DNA of 64,000 nt. Origin: Streptomyces sp. SN-593. GTDB taxonomy: Bacteria; Actinomycetota; Actinomycetes; Streptomycetales; Streptomycetaceae. The translations under genes were made by a program, and so were the position numbers. Below the pieces are notes generated by a model, which ran no database searches, had not been told where the DNA came from, and saw nothing but the letters and a program-made list of their open reading frames with translations. Shown piece after piece: positions 18,141 through 26,114 of the stretch; the first letter of the stretch is position 1, and each line of letters opens with the position of its first letter. Where the stretch lies: contig NZ_AP018365.1 of NCBI RefSeq assembly GCF_016756395.1, forward strand, positions 3,633,001-3,697,000, given 5' to 3'.

Positions 18141-18325
18141 GCCCACGGAGGGCGCGCGTGGGCCCCGCGTACGGCGCACTGAGCGCGGCAGTCCGCACAC
18201 GGCCCGTGGCGCCGTTGCGCGAACGGCAACCCCCCTCGTATGCAGGCATGTTGGCGTGAGACGCTTCGCCGTGCGGGCGTTCGCGGGTGGGGCGGACCGG
18301 CCCGTCACGGAGAGAGGAGCGCAGC

Positions 18326-19123
18326 GTGACGCAGAACGGCTTCCGCGCCGACGAGATCGACACCAGCAGGCCGCACCCCGCGCGGATCTACGACTACCTG
18401 CTGGGCGGCAAGGACAACTACCAGGTGGACCGCGAGGCCGGCGAGCAGCTCATCGGCGTGGCACCCGAGGCGCGGATCGGCGTCCAGGCCAATCGCGCGT
18501 TCCTCCAGCGCGCGGTGCGGCACGTGGTCGGCGCCGGCGTCCGGCAGATCCTCGACATCGGCACCGGGCTGCCGACCTCCCCGAACGTCCACGAGATCGC
18601 CCGGGCCGTGTCGCCCGACGTGCGCATCGCGTACGTCGACAACGACCCGATCGTGAACACCCACGCCGCCACGCTGATGAGCGAGGCCGGCACGACGAGC
18701 GTCGTGCTCGCCGACCTGCGCGACCCGCAGGCGATCCTCGACCACCCCGACGTCCACCGGGTCATCGACTTCGACCAGCCGGTCGCGCTGCTCCTCGTCG
18801 CGATCCTGCACTTCGTCACCGAGGCCGAGCAGCCCGGGCGGATCGTGGCCACCCTGCGCGACGCGCTCCCGGCCGGCAGCCACCTGGTGCTCTCCCACGC
18901 CACGAGCGACTTCGCCGACCGCCGCGAGACCGTGACCGCGTACAGCAACGCCACCGCGAGCATGAACCTGCGCGACCGGGCGGAGATCGAGCGGTTCTTC
19001 GACGGGTTCGAGCTGATCGAACCCGGTGTGGCGCAAGTGCCGTTCTGGCGGCCGGATTCCGAGCCGACGCGCGAGGAGCGGGAGATCGGGTTCTACGGCG
19101 GCGTGGCCGTCAAGAGGGCCTGA
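18326..19123 (+). CDS. SAM-dependent methyltransferase of the DUF574 type
   Basis: The product carries the signature of a methyltransferase family expanded in actinomycetes: an N-terminal TSRPHPARIYDYLLGGKDNY block (residues 11-30), a glycine-rich SAM site (ILDIGTGLPTSPN), the acidic residue YVDNDPIV, and VLADLRDP. GTG at 18326, 5 nt after GAGAGGAG, begins directly at the conserved block. At 265 residues it is full length. Substrates of this family are unknown; members are numerous in Streptomyces and often single genes. It is followed by a long spacer and the pseudokinase gene. Confidence 0.87.
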   Translation: MTQNGFRADEIDTSRPHPARIYDYLLGGKDNYQVDREAGEQLIGVAPEARIGVQANRAFLQRAVRHVVGAGVRQILDIGTGLPTSPNVHEIARAVSPDVRIAYVDNDPIVNTHAATLMSEAGTTSVVLADLRDPQAILDHPDVHRVIDFDQPVALLLVAILHFVTEAEQPGRIVATLRDALPAGSHLVLSHATSDFADRRETVTAYSNATASMNLRDRAEIERFFDGFELIEPGVAQVPFWRPDSEPTREEREIGFYGGVAVKRA

Positions 19124-19541
19124 CGGCCTCCTTCCGCTGGTCCGGGGCGCCGGGCGGCCCCCGTCCGGCGCTCTCCCTGGCTTCCGCCACGCCCCCTCGC
19201 ACCCTTCCCACGGGCCCTGCCGTGCGGGACGGGGCCGTCCGCCCGGGCGCTCCACGGACGGCACTGTCCCCGGCAACTTGCCAGTGGCAGTACCCTCTTG
19301 ACCCTCACGGCCGCGTTCTCTCCGGCCGCCGGGCACAGGCCCGGTCCTGCCCGCGTTCCCGAACACCGCCGCCCGCGGGGCGAACCCCCTGCGACCGGCG
19401 GAGCGGAGCGCGGCCGCACCCGGGCGCCGTGAGCCCCGGCGGACCGGCCCGGCCGCCGGCGGTATCCGAGGACGGAACAGGGCGTCGAGGGGCTGCGAGC
19501 GGCAGTTCCTCCACATGGGGCAGCGCGAGGGGCGGATTCAG
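19124..19541. other. Intergenic region, 418 bp, no gene recognised
   Basis: All frames give shadow translations only. A short palindrome TGCCAGTGGCA lies at 19279-19289, followed by TTGACC, which resembles a -35 hexamer. A promoter for the pseudokinase gene is likely somewhere here but cannot be fixed. Confidence 0.4.
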
Positions 19542-22500
19542 GTGGACGACCACGAGGGCACGGGCGCGGGCGCGGACGCCGGCATACCCGTCGGCGACGG
19601 CGGCGGCGGGAACGGCGGCGGCGACGGCGGCACCCGGGCGGAGCCGGTACGGGGGCCCGAGGGGCGCCCGTCCGCGAAGCCCGACGCGAAGGGGGCACGG
19701 AAGGACGCCGCCGCCGACCCGACTCCCGTACCCGGCAACCCGGGTGTGCCGAACGCGACGGCCGGCGGCGCCGATTCCGCCGGTGCGGCAGCCGGCGCGG
19801 CAGCGGGTGCGGCTTCCGGCGGCGAGGCCGCGGCGGCCACCCCGGCGCCGACCGGGCGCACCTCGCGTACCGCCTCCGCCCGCACGGGCGCGAAGGCCGT
19901 ACCGACCCGCCCCACCACACCCGCGCGCAAGGCGGCGAAGGCCCAACCCGCCGTGCCGGCGCGGAAACCGGCGCCGGCCAGCCCCGGCAGGCCGGCCGCG
20001 CCGACCGCCGCCACCGCACCGGACGCGAGTCCGGACGCGGCCCCGACGCCCGCCACCTCTGCGCCGCAGACGCCGCCGACCCCCGCCGGCCCTACGGCGC
20101 CCACCCGGTCCGCCACGCAGCCGGGCCGGCCCGCCTCCCCGCGCAAGGCACCCACGGCCAAGCCCGGCACACCCACCGCGAACCCCGGCGCCACCGCGTC
20201 GAGTACGGGCACGGACACGAGCACGGGCACGGGTACGGGCACGTCGCCGACCGGGCCCGGGACGCCGGCGGTCCGCAGGACTGCGTCCGCGCGCAGGGCG
20301 GCGGCAGCCGGGAAGGCGGCGCCGGCGGGCGGCGTGAAGGGCACGAAGGCGGCCCCCGCGACGCCGGGAGCCATCTCCAAGGCGGCGTCCACGACCGCGT
20401 CCAAGGCCGCGTCCAAGGCCGCGCCGAAGAGCACGCCGAAGAGCACGCCGAAGCCCGCGGCCGCGTCGAAGTCCCCAGCGGCCCCGGCCGCCACCGCGAC
20501 CACCGCGACCACCGCGGCCGGTGCGGCCGGTGCGGCCGGTGCGACAGCGGGAGCCGCGACGCCGGCGCCCGGTGCGGGCGCGGCCGGTACGCCCGCCGCC
20601 GCCCGGCAACCCGCGCCCGCGGACACCGGCTGGCGGGTGCCGGGGTACGCCCACGTGTCGGCCCCGGCCACGGTTCCCACCGGCCAGGTGGTGCGGGCCA
20701 CGCGCGAGGAGGACGGCGCCCAGGTCGCGATCACGTACCTGGCGCCGGCCCTCGTGGGGAACGCGCCGTTCCGCGCCGCGCTCCGCGCCGAGGCCGAACG
20801 GCTCCGCACCGTCGTGTCGCCCCATGTCGTGGCGTTCCACGCCTACGTCGAGGACGGCCCGCACGCCGCCCTCGTCCGCGACCCGGTCGAGGGCGTCATC
20901 CTGGCCGCGCTCCTCGACGGCGAGGGCGCGACCTCGCCCGAGGCGGCCCTGACCGTCCTGAAGGGCTCCCTGCTCGGGCTCTCCGCCGCCCACGAGGCGG
21001 GCATCGCCGGCGGCGCCGCCTGCGCCCCCGCGAACCTCCTGGTGACCCCGGAGGGTGTACCGGCCCTGATCGACCTCGGCAGCACGTCCGGCACCGTCGA
21101 GGCGGTGGCCGCCGACCCCGGAGACACCGGCCCCGAACGCGTCCACGCCACCACCGGGACCCCCAGCGACGCGCACCCCTACGTCGCGGCCGACCTGCTC
21201 GCGGCGGCCGCCGCCTGCCGCGCCTGCCTCACCGCCGCATCACCGCTCCCGCCCGCCGGGGACCCGGAGGCCGCCGAGGCCACTGAAGACGCTGAGGCCG
21301 CCGACACCGCCCAAGACACCAGGGCCGCCGGAGACAACGGGGCCCCCACGCCGGGCAAGGGCGCTCAGGACACGGACGCTCAGGACGCAGCGACGACCGC
21401 CCCAGCCGCCGCGGCCCCCGCAGACGCCGCGGCTCCCGCGGCCCCCGCAGACGCCTCCGACGGCTCCGACGGCTCCGACGGCATCCCCGATCCCGTACGG
21501 CCCCTGCTCGCCGCCGGCTTGGCAGCCGATCCGTCTCAACGCCCGCACAGCGCAGGCGACTTCGCGGTCGCACTCGAAGCCGTGGCCGTGGCGGCCTACG
21601 GCGAGGCGTGGGAGGAGCGCGGCCGAACCGAACTCGCCGCCCGGGTCGCCGCGATGGCTCCGGCAGGCGCGGAAGGGGCCGAGGGAACCGGGGGAGCCGA
21701 AGGCACGGCACCGGCTCCGGCAGCCGTACCCGTACGCGTACCGCTGCCGGCTCCCGCCCCCGCTGCGCCGACCGCGCCGCAGCGCTCCGGCGCCGCGGCC
21801 GCCTTCGGCGCGGGCGCGGGTGCGGGCGGGGGCGTCGGCGGAGGGGAGGAGGACCCCCGGGCCGACGGCCGTCGCCGCCGCCGCAAGGCCCTGCTCATCG
21901 CCGCCGCGGCCGTCGTCGTCGCGGGCGCCCTCACCGCGGGGATCGTGGCGGCCGGCGGCAAGCACGACACCGCGGCCGCAGCGGACCCGTCGCCGACCGC
22001 CTCCGCGGTGTCCACCGCCACGACCCCGACCGCCGGGTCCGCCTCGCCGCCGGCGGAGGCCACCTCGCCCCCGGCATCGGCCACCACCCCTCCCCCGTCC
22101 ACGACTTCGGCGCCTTCCGACCCGACCGGTGCGCCCACGACCGCCACCTCCGCCCCGGCCGCGACCCCGGCGACGACCGCCATCCACCGGGCGGCCCCGC
22201 CGTCGCCGTCCCCCTCCCAGCGCTCGCCGCACGTCACCTCCGTCACCGTCACCGGCGCCCGGTGCAGCGACGACGGGCACACGGCCAGCGCCACGATCCG
22301 CGTCCGCTACGACGGCAGCGCGGGCACCCTGCGCGCCACCTGGTGGCGCAGTGCCACCGCGGGGCCGCAGGGCGCGGTGGACCTGGTCTCGCCGCAGACC
22401 GTCCAGTTCCCCACGGGCTCGACCAGCTTCACCTACAGCGGGAAGGTCTCGGACGTCGCCGAGGATCGCAGCCGCCCGTACGTCGGCATCACGGTCGCCA

Positions 22501-22553
22501 CCAGCCCTGAGGCCGCGTCCGGCAACAACTCCTTCGCGATCGTGTGCCGTTGA
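19542..22553 (+). CDS. Membrane-anchored pseudokinase with long Ala/Pro-rich N-terminus
   Basis: Residues 1-360 are low-complexity Ala/Pro/Thr/Lys. Residues 365-690 have the outline of a Ser/Thr kinase: VAITYL at the Lys strand, then EAERLRTVVSPHVVAFHAY and EAGIAGGAACAPANLLVT in the catalytic-loop position. The HRD Asp is missing, and the DFG position reads IDLGS. It is therefore predicted to be an inactive pseudokinase. A single membrane helix follows (LLIAAAAVVVAGALTAGIVAAGG, near residue 790), then a Pro/Thr stalk and a C-terminal beta-rich extracytoplasmic domain ending in FAIVCR. The layout resembles MviN/PASTA-type regulatory kinases with a new outer domain. GTG at 19542 is preferred for its GAGGGG upstream; the ATG at 19515 is possible. 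Ligand and partner are unknown. Confidence 0.7.
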   Translation: MDDHEGTGAGADAGIPVGDGGGGNGGGDGGTRAEPVRGPEGRPSAKPDAKGARKDAAADPTPVPGNPGVPNATAGGADSAGAAAGAAAGAASGGEAAAATPAPTGRTSRTASARTGAKAVPTRPTTPARKAAKAQPAVPARKPAPASPGRPAAPTAATAPDASPDAAPTPATSAPQTPPTPAGPTAPTRSATQPGRPASPRKAPTAKPGTPTANPGATASSTGTDTSTGTGTGTSPTGPGTPAVRRTASARRAAAAGKAAPAGGVKGTKAAPATPGAISKAASTTASKAASKAAPKSTPKSTPKPAAASKSPAAPAATATTATTAAGAAGAAGATAGAATPAPGAGAAGTPAAARQPAPADTGWRVPGYAHVSAPATVPTGQVVRATREEDGAQVAITYLAPALVGNAPFRAALRAEAERLRTVVSPHVVAFHAYVEDGPHAALVRDPVEGVILAALLDGEGATSPEAALTVLKGSLLGLSAAHEAGIAGGAACAPANLLVTPEGVPALIDLGSTSGTVEAVAADPGDTGPERVHATTGTPSDAHPYVAADLLAAAAACRACLTAASPLPPAGDPEAAEATEDAEAADTAQDTRAAGDNGAPTPGKGAQDTDAQDAATTAPAAAAPADAAAPAAPADASDGSDGSDGIPDPVRPLLAAGLAADPSQRPHSAGDFAVALEAVAVAAYGEAWEERGRTELAARVAAMAPAGAEGAEGTGGAEGTAPAPAAVPVRVPLPAPAPAAPTAPQRSGAAAAFGAGAGAGGGVGGGEEDPRADGRRRRRKALLIAAAAVVVAGALTAGIVAAGGKHDTAAAADPSPTASAVSTATTPTAGSASPPAEATSPPASATTPPPSTTSAPSDPTGAPTTATSAPAATPATTAIHRAAPPSPSPSQRSPHVTSVTVTGARCSDDGHTASATIRVRYDGSAGTLRATWWRSATAGPQGAVDLVSPQTVQFPTGSTSFTYSGKVSDVAEDRSRPYVGITVATSPEAASGNNSFAIVCR

Positions 22554-22557
22554 GGTG

Positions 22558-22594
22558 GCCGGCCCGTCCGTACCAGGAGTGCGGGCGGGCCGGC
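22558..22594. terminator. Bidirectional terminator between convergent genes
   Basis: GCCGGCCCG (22558-22566) pairs with CGGGCCGGC (22586-22594) a few bases behind the pseudokinase stop and before the Rieske gene end. There is no T-run, as is usual in Streptomyces. Confidence 0.6.
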
Positions 22595-22631
22595 GGCGGC
22601 ACCCGGCGGGGGTCGGCCGACCGTCCGCCCG

Positions 22632-23741
22632 CTACCCCGCGGCGGCCCGGTCCTCCGGCTCGATCGGCACCCCGCGGCGGGCGAGCAGCGCCTTCAACGA
22701 CTGGATGACCGGGAACACCTCGTTGTTGAGGTCGGCCCCCTGCGCCTCGTACGCACGCTGCTCGGCCTCGACGATCACCCGGTCCTGCCCGAAGATCCCC
22801 TCGGTGAACAGGGTGATCACCGGCCAGAGCAGGTGGATCACGCCCGGTACCGGCGGCTTCTGCACCATGATCAGGCCGTAGGTGTGGTTGCGGCGCTGCG
22901 CCCGGTCGGTGGGCACGTACGCGTTCCACAGGTCGAGGGCCGGGGGCTCCTCGCGCTTGCCGTCGGTCCAGTAGCGCAGCGTCTGGTACGGGTAGCCGGT
23001 GCGGATCGTCATCAGGTCCGCGTACTTGTCGGTGTTGCCGCTGCCGATGATCAGGCGTTCACCCAGCGACTGCTTGCCCTCGGTGCGCGAGAAGGAGTAG
23101 TCCGCCTCCAGCCAGTCCTCGCCCTCCCGCACGTCCAGCAGCCTCGCCCGTATCCGGCCCATGAGGCTGCGGTGCAGGAACTGGTGGTTCATGTCCATCA
23201 GGTTCTCGTGCATGAAGGAGTAGTGGCAGGCGATGTCCCGGTCGAGCACACGGGTCTTGTACCTGCTGTCGCCGTGGAAGGGCAGTTCGGGGATCGGGGT
23301 GACGTCAGCCAGCCGCTGGTCGCCGGGGAAGGCGAACACGAAGCCGTGCGCCTCCCGGCAGGCGTACGCGCGCACCCCGTTGGGCAGCGTCCGCTTCCGG
23401 TCCAGGTAGGGGATGTTGACGCACGCGCCGGTCCGGTCGTACGCCCAGCAGTGGTAGCCGCACAGCAGTTGCTCGTCCTTCACCACGCCCATGCTCAGCG
23501 GTACTTGGCGGTGGGCGCAGCGGTCCTCCAGGGCGTACGGGGGGCCCTTGCGCGGCCGCACCAGCACGAGTTCCGTCCCCGCGAACCGCACCGCGAGCGT
23601 CCGGCCCGGCTTCAGGTCCCGGGAACGGGCGAACGGGTACCAGAAGTTCGGGTCGATACCCGTGGTCCGCGTGGTGGGGACGTCGCCCTCGGGGGCCACA
23701 TCGCGGTATTTGCGCAACGGGTTCGCCTTCGGCAGCGTCAT
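22632..23741 (-). CDS. Rieske non-haem iron oxygenase, alpha-subunit type
   Basis: The N-terminal Rieske domain binds a [2Fe-2S] cluster through CAHRQVP and CGYHCWAYD (C-x-H ... C-x2-H-like arrangement, near residues 73-98). The catalytic domain carries the mononuclear iron motif HENLMDMNHQFLH (near 178-190), in which the two His and a later acidic residue hold the iron. Such enzymes hydroxylate or demethylate aromatic or steroid-like substrates with electrons from a separate reductase. No reductase or ferredoxin gene is adjacent, so it must borrow one. At 369 residues it is full length for the single-component KshA/VanA-like group. The substrate is not predictable from the sequence. It is a single gene, separated by a terminator from the GH16 gene upstream. 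Confidence 0.88.
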   Translation of the reverse strand: MTLPKANPLRKYRDVAPEGDVPTTRTTGIDPNFWYPFARSRDLKPGRTLAVRFAGTELVLVRPRKGPPYALEDRCAHRQVPLSMGVVKDEQLLCGYHCWAYDRTGACVNIPYLDRKRTLPNGVRAYACREAHGFVFAFPGDQRLADVTPIPELPFHGDSRYKTRVLDRDIACHYSFMHENLMDMNHQFLHRSLMGRIRARLLDVREGEDWLEADYSFSRTEGKQSLGERLIIGSGNTDKYADLMTIRTGYPYQTLRYWTDGKREEPPALDLWNAYVPTDRAQRRNHTYGLIMVQKPPVPGVIHLLWPVITLFTEGIFGQDRVIVEAEQRAYEAQGADLNNEVFPVIQSLKALLARRGVPIEPEDRAAAG

Positions 23742-23830
23742 GCCCTCGAACGTACCCGCCGGTTCCCGCCCGCTCCGGCCGCCCGTTCGGTATGGAGTTG
23801 GTCAAATCGGCGTGCGTCGTCCCCGCACCG

Positions 23831-23861
23831 GAGTCCCCCGCCGCGGACCGGCGGGGGACTC
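23831..23861 (-). terminator. Strong terminator hairpin of the GH16 gene
   Basis: GAGTCCCCCGCC (23831-23842) and GGCGGGGGACTC (23850-23861) form a perfect 12-bp stem with a 7-nt loop, 46 bp downstream of the GH16 stop on the minus strand. Confidence 0.8.
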
Positions 23862-23907
23862 TCGCGGCAACCGCGCCTCGACCGCGGCGAGTCGGGACCG
23901 CGGGCGG

Positions 23908-24633
23908 TTACGGGTAGTACGGGGTGTACGTGACGGACGAGACCTTGAGGTAGCGGGCGCCGTCGGCGGTGGCCCAGGTGGAGGAGTTGGGGCTGCCGGG
24001 CCAGTCACCACCCACCGCGGTGTCGATGATGAAGTGCATCCCGACGCCGGAGCCCGTGGTGTACCACTTGGTGCCCTGGTAGACGTCGTCGACGTCGAAG
24101 TCGATGTGGTCGGGCCACCAGCTGAACGAGTAGGTGTGGAAGCTGTTGGTCCAGCCGGCGGCGTTGTACTTGCTCCACTGCGTCTGGGCGTTGCTGGTGT
24201 CGTGGAAGGTCTGGTAGACGGTGTCCGGGTTGGACCCGACGATCTCCGCGCCGTCCATCTCGGGCAGCCACGGGTTGAGGTACGCCGCCCACACCGCGGG
24301 CAGCAGGCCCTGCCCGTTGGGCATGCTCGCGGTGAACCGGTACGTCCCGTACCCGTAGAGCGCCTTGGACTCCACGCGGCCGGAGTAGTACGTCCCGCCC
24401 GACTGGTAGGTCTTGATCATGAGCGTGCCGCCGTCGTACCAGACGCAGCTCGGCGAGTACGTCTCCAGCTCGTTGTTGGCGGTCCACCGGCCGCTGATGA
24501 CGTTCCACGAGTTGACGGTCTGCGGCGCGCCCCACGAACTGGCGTGCGCGGACGGTTGCACCAGGACGAGCGTGAGGAAGCCGGCGACGAGGGCGCCGAG
24601 GAGGCGGCCCGGCCGTATGCGTAGGGGTGACAT
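23908..24633 (-). CDS. Secreted GH16-family glucanase
   Basis: A Sec signal (LLGALVAGFLTLVLVQPSAHA, cleavage near residue 31) is followed by a single GH16 beta-jelly-roll domain of about 210 residues. The catalytic motif E-x-D-x-x-E is present as PEMDGAE near residue 125, and the aromatic strands SFSWWPDHIDFDVDD and TAVGGDWPG match the family. GH16 enzymes hydrolyse beta-1,3/1,4-glucans or related galactans outside the cell; the exact linkage cannot be told. The ATG at 24633 has GGAG 6 nt upstream. On the minus strand TTGTCA (24720-24715) and AATAAG about 16 nt later are a plausible promoter. It is a single gene with a strong terminator. Confidence 0.9.
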   Translation of the reverse strand: MSPLRIRPGRLLGALVAGFLTLVLVQPSAHASSWGAPQTVNSWNVISGRWTANNELETYSPSCVWYDGGTLMIKTYQSGGTYYSGRVESKALYGYGTYRFTASMPNGQGLLPAVWAAYLNPWLPEMDGAEIVGSNPDTVYQTFHDTSNAQTQWSKYNAAGWTNSFHTYSFSWWPDHIDFDVDDVYQGTKWYTTGSGVGMHFIIDTAVGGDWPGSPNSSTWATADGARYLKVSSVTYTPYYP

Positions 24634-24812
24634 CGGAACTCCGTTGCTCGAGCGCCGTGGGGGGTCGGAGGAGCATCACCGTGCCCCCGCACCTTATTTC
24701 CATTGGTCCGTACCTGACAAGAAGCGCCCCCGCGCCCACCCCGAGCGGCCCGGGGCGCCCCGGGACGTGCCGGACCGTGGCGGGGGCGACTTCCAGCGCC
24801 TGCGCACAGTCC

Positions 24813-24830
24813 AAGGATAGGAGTATCCTT
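24813..24830. promoter_or_regulatory. Inverted repeat, probable operator of the ribbon-helix-helix gene
   Basis: AAGGATA-GGAG-TATCCTT is a perfect 7-bp inverted repeat ending 19 bp before the start codon, and the flanks (CC and TGG) extend it imperfectly. It is unusually A+T-rich for the region. Ribbon-helix-helix proteins normally bind such sites at their own promoters. Confidence 0.6.
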
Positions 24831-24849
24831 TGGTACCAGGAGGCGACAC

Positions 24850-25146
24850 GTGGAGATCGCAGAAGGAACACGGAGTCGAGCAGCTCGCACAACGGCACCC
24901 TTGAAAGTGGACACAGCTGTAGACGAGCTGATCGCCGATGGCGCCCACTTCCTCGGGATGACCAAGAAGGACCTGGTCGCCGCAGCGGTCCGGACCTACC
25001 TGGAGCTCCGACGTGAAGAGGTCCGCGCCAGCATGAGGGAGAAGATGCGCAAGCTCGACGGATCCGTGGAGTCGAGTGTTTCGCTCCTGACCGGACTGTC
25101 ACCCGAGCGGATAAGGGAACTCGGCGGCGTGGGCGAGGGCGGCTGA
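24850..25146 (+). CDS. Small ribbon-helix-helix-like protein
   Basis: The 98-residue product has a short beta-strand-like start (TAPLKVDTAVDELI) followed by two helices (HFLGMTKKDLVAAAVRTYLELRREE), the pattern of MetJ/Arc-type ribbon-helix-helix DNA-binding proteins and antitoxins. The C-terminal 45 residues are charged and could bind a partner. The GTG at 24850 has a textbook AGGAGG 7 nt upstream. A perfect inverted repeat just ahead suggests autoregulation. No toxin-like gene follows: the next gene, CutA, is 107 bp away. It is therefore better called an orphan antitoxin-like regulator. The third-position G+C is lower than in neighbouring core genes, as often seen in accessory DNA. Confidence 0.62.
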   Translation: MEIAEGTRSRAARTTAPLKVDTAVDELIADGAHFLGMTKKDLVAAAVRTYLELRREEVRASMREKMRKLDGSVESSVSLLTGLSPERIRELGGVGEGG

Positions 25147-25253
25147 AGGAGCGGGGTGCCTGCACGTCGCTCACGCATCGCTCATGCGGGAGGAGCACGC
25201 CGAACTTGCTGCGGCGGGCCTTCAGGACTCCGCCCGGTGGATAGGCTCGTCGC

Positions 25254-25586
25254 GTGACTGACTTCGTGCAGGTGTTCACCGCCACCGAGACGCGGGAGCA
25301 GGCTGTTCAGTTGGCAGAGGCCGTCGTACGGGCTCGGCTCGCCGCAGGAGCGCAGGTGGTCGGGCCGGTGACGGCGGTGTTCTGGCACCTCGGGGAGTTC
25401 GGGACCGGCGAGGAGTGGCAGTTGCTGCTCAAGACGACAGTCGAACGGTACCCCGCGCTCGAAGAGCACCTGGTGGCGCAGCACCCCTGGGACAAGCCGG
25501 AAGTCGTCGCCGTACCGATCACCGCAGGTTCGCCTCCGTACCTGCGGTGGGTGGAGGACAGCACCTCGCCGGGCCGGAACCCGTAG
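25254..25586 (+). CDS. cutA: CutA-like divalent cation tolerance protein
   Basis: The 110-residue product follows the CutA1 pattern of a small ferredoxin-like trimer: FVQVFTATETREQAVQLAEAVV, then the inserted strand pair GPVTAVFWHLGEFGTGEEWQLLLKT, the ERYPALEEHL segment, and PYLRWV near the end. CutA proteins are signal-transduction-type trimers linked to copper tolerance in E. coli, and their general role is uncertain. The usual Cys/His metal residues are only partly present. It starts with GTG at 25254. It is a single gene converging on the SLOG-like gene. Confidence 0.85.
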   Translation: MTDFVQVFTATETREQAVQLAEAVVRARLAAGAQVVGPVTAVFWHLGEFGTGEEWQLLLKTTVERYPALEEHLVAQHPWDKPEVVAVPITAGSPPYLRWVEDSTSPGRNP

Positions 25587-25600
25587 GCACCGGCGTCCCC

Positions 25601-26092
25601 CTAATCCCCTGCGCGCTCGGCGCCCGGCGGCCACACCACGTCGACCGGGATGCCTGCCGCCCGCGCTTGCAGGACCACGTCGGCGGTGCCGCCGCCCTTG
25701 CCGCCCGGCGGCTGCCCGTTCCATACGGCGACCAAGCGGTCCGCGCGGTCCAGGAGAACGCGGTTCGCCGCTTCGTACGCCTCCCGTCCGGCCGTGGCGA
25801 ACGGCGCGACCACCACCTCGGCGGCGGCCTGCGCCAGCCGGTCGAAGGCGGGAGCGTGGTCGGGCTTCACCTTCTCCGCCCGGTAGTCGCGGGAGGGAAC
25901 GACCACCACCAACTCACCGCCAGCGGTGAGCACTTCTTCCGCGAAGAGGGTGTCCGAACCCGCTGCCAGGCACGAGACACCGACGAGTTCGCTGCCTCGG
26001 TACCGCGCCACCACCTCGCGCAGCGCCTCTCGCACCAAGCCCACAGAGGTGCCGGTGAGATCCATATGGCCGGTGACGGCAAGGACAGTCAA
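25601..26092 (-). CDS. SLOG-like nucleotide-binding protein
   Basis: The 163-residue Rossmann-like protein opens with a strand and glycine turn (VLAVTGHMDLTG), followed by SCLAAGSDTLFAEEVL, VVVPSRDYR and RLVAVWNGQPPGGKGGTADVV, the order of motifs in SLOG/LOG-DprA-like proteins. SLOG domains bind nucleotides or nucleotide-derived signals, and many occur in conflict systems. It starts at TTG 26092 with GGAG 9 nt upstream, beginning 22 bp behind the XRE/TPR regulator stop. The two are therefore almost surely one operon, and the regulator may control or sense the SLOG protein. No effector with a membrane or nuclease domain is visible. The family call is moderate. Confidence 0.6.
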   Translation of the reverse strand: MTVLAVTGHMDLTGTSVGLVREALREVVARYRGSELVGVSCLAAGSDTLFAEEVLTAGGELVVVVPSRDYRAEKVKPDHAPAFDRLAQAAAEVVVAPFATAGREAYEAANRVLLDRADRLVAVWNGQPPGGKGGGTADVVLQARAAGIPVDVVWPPGAERAGD

Positions 26093-26114
26093 CGGGTCGC
26101 TCTCCTCTCGGAGT

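Noticed and set aside
24850..25586. Toxin-antitoxin pair made of the RHH gene and the next gene
   Set aside because: The next gene is CutA-like and 107 bp away. It is not a toxin family and not coupled.
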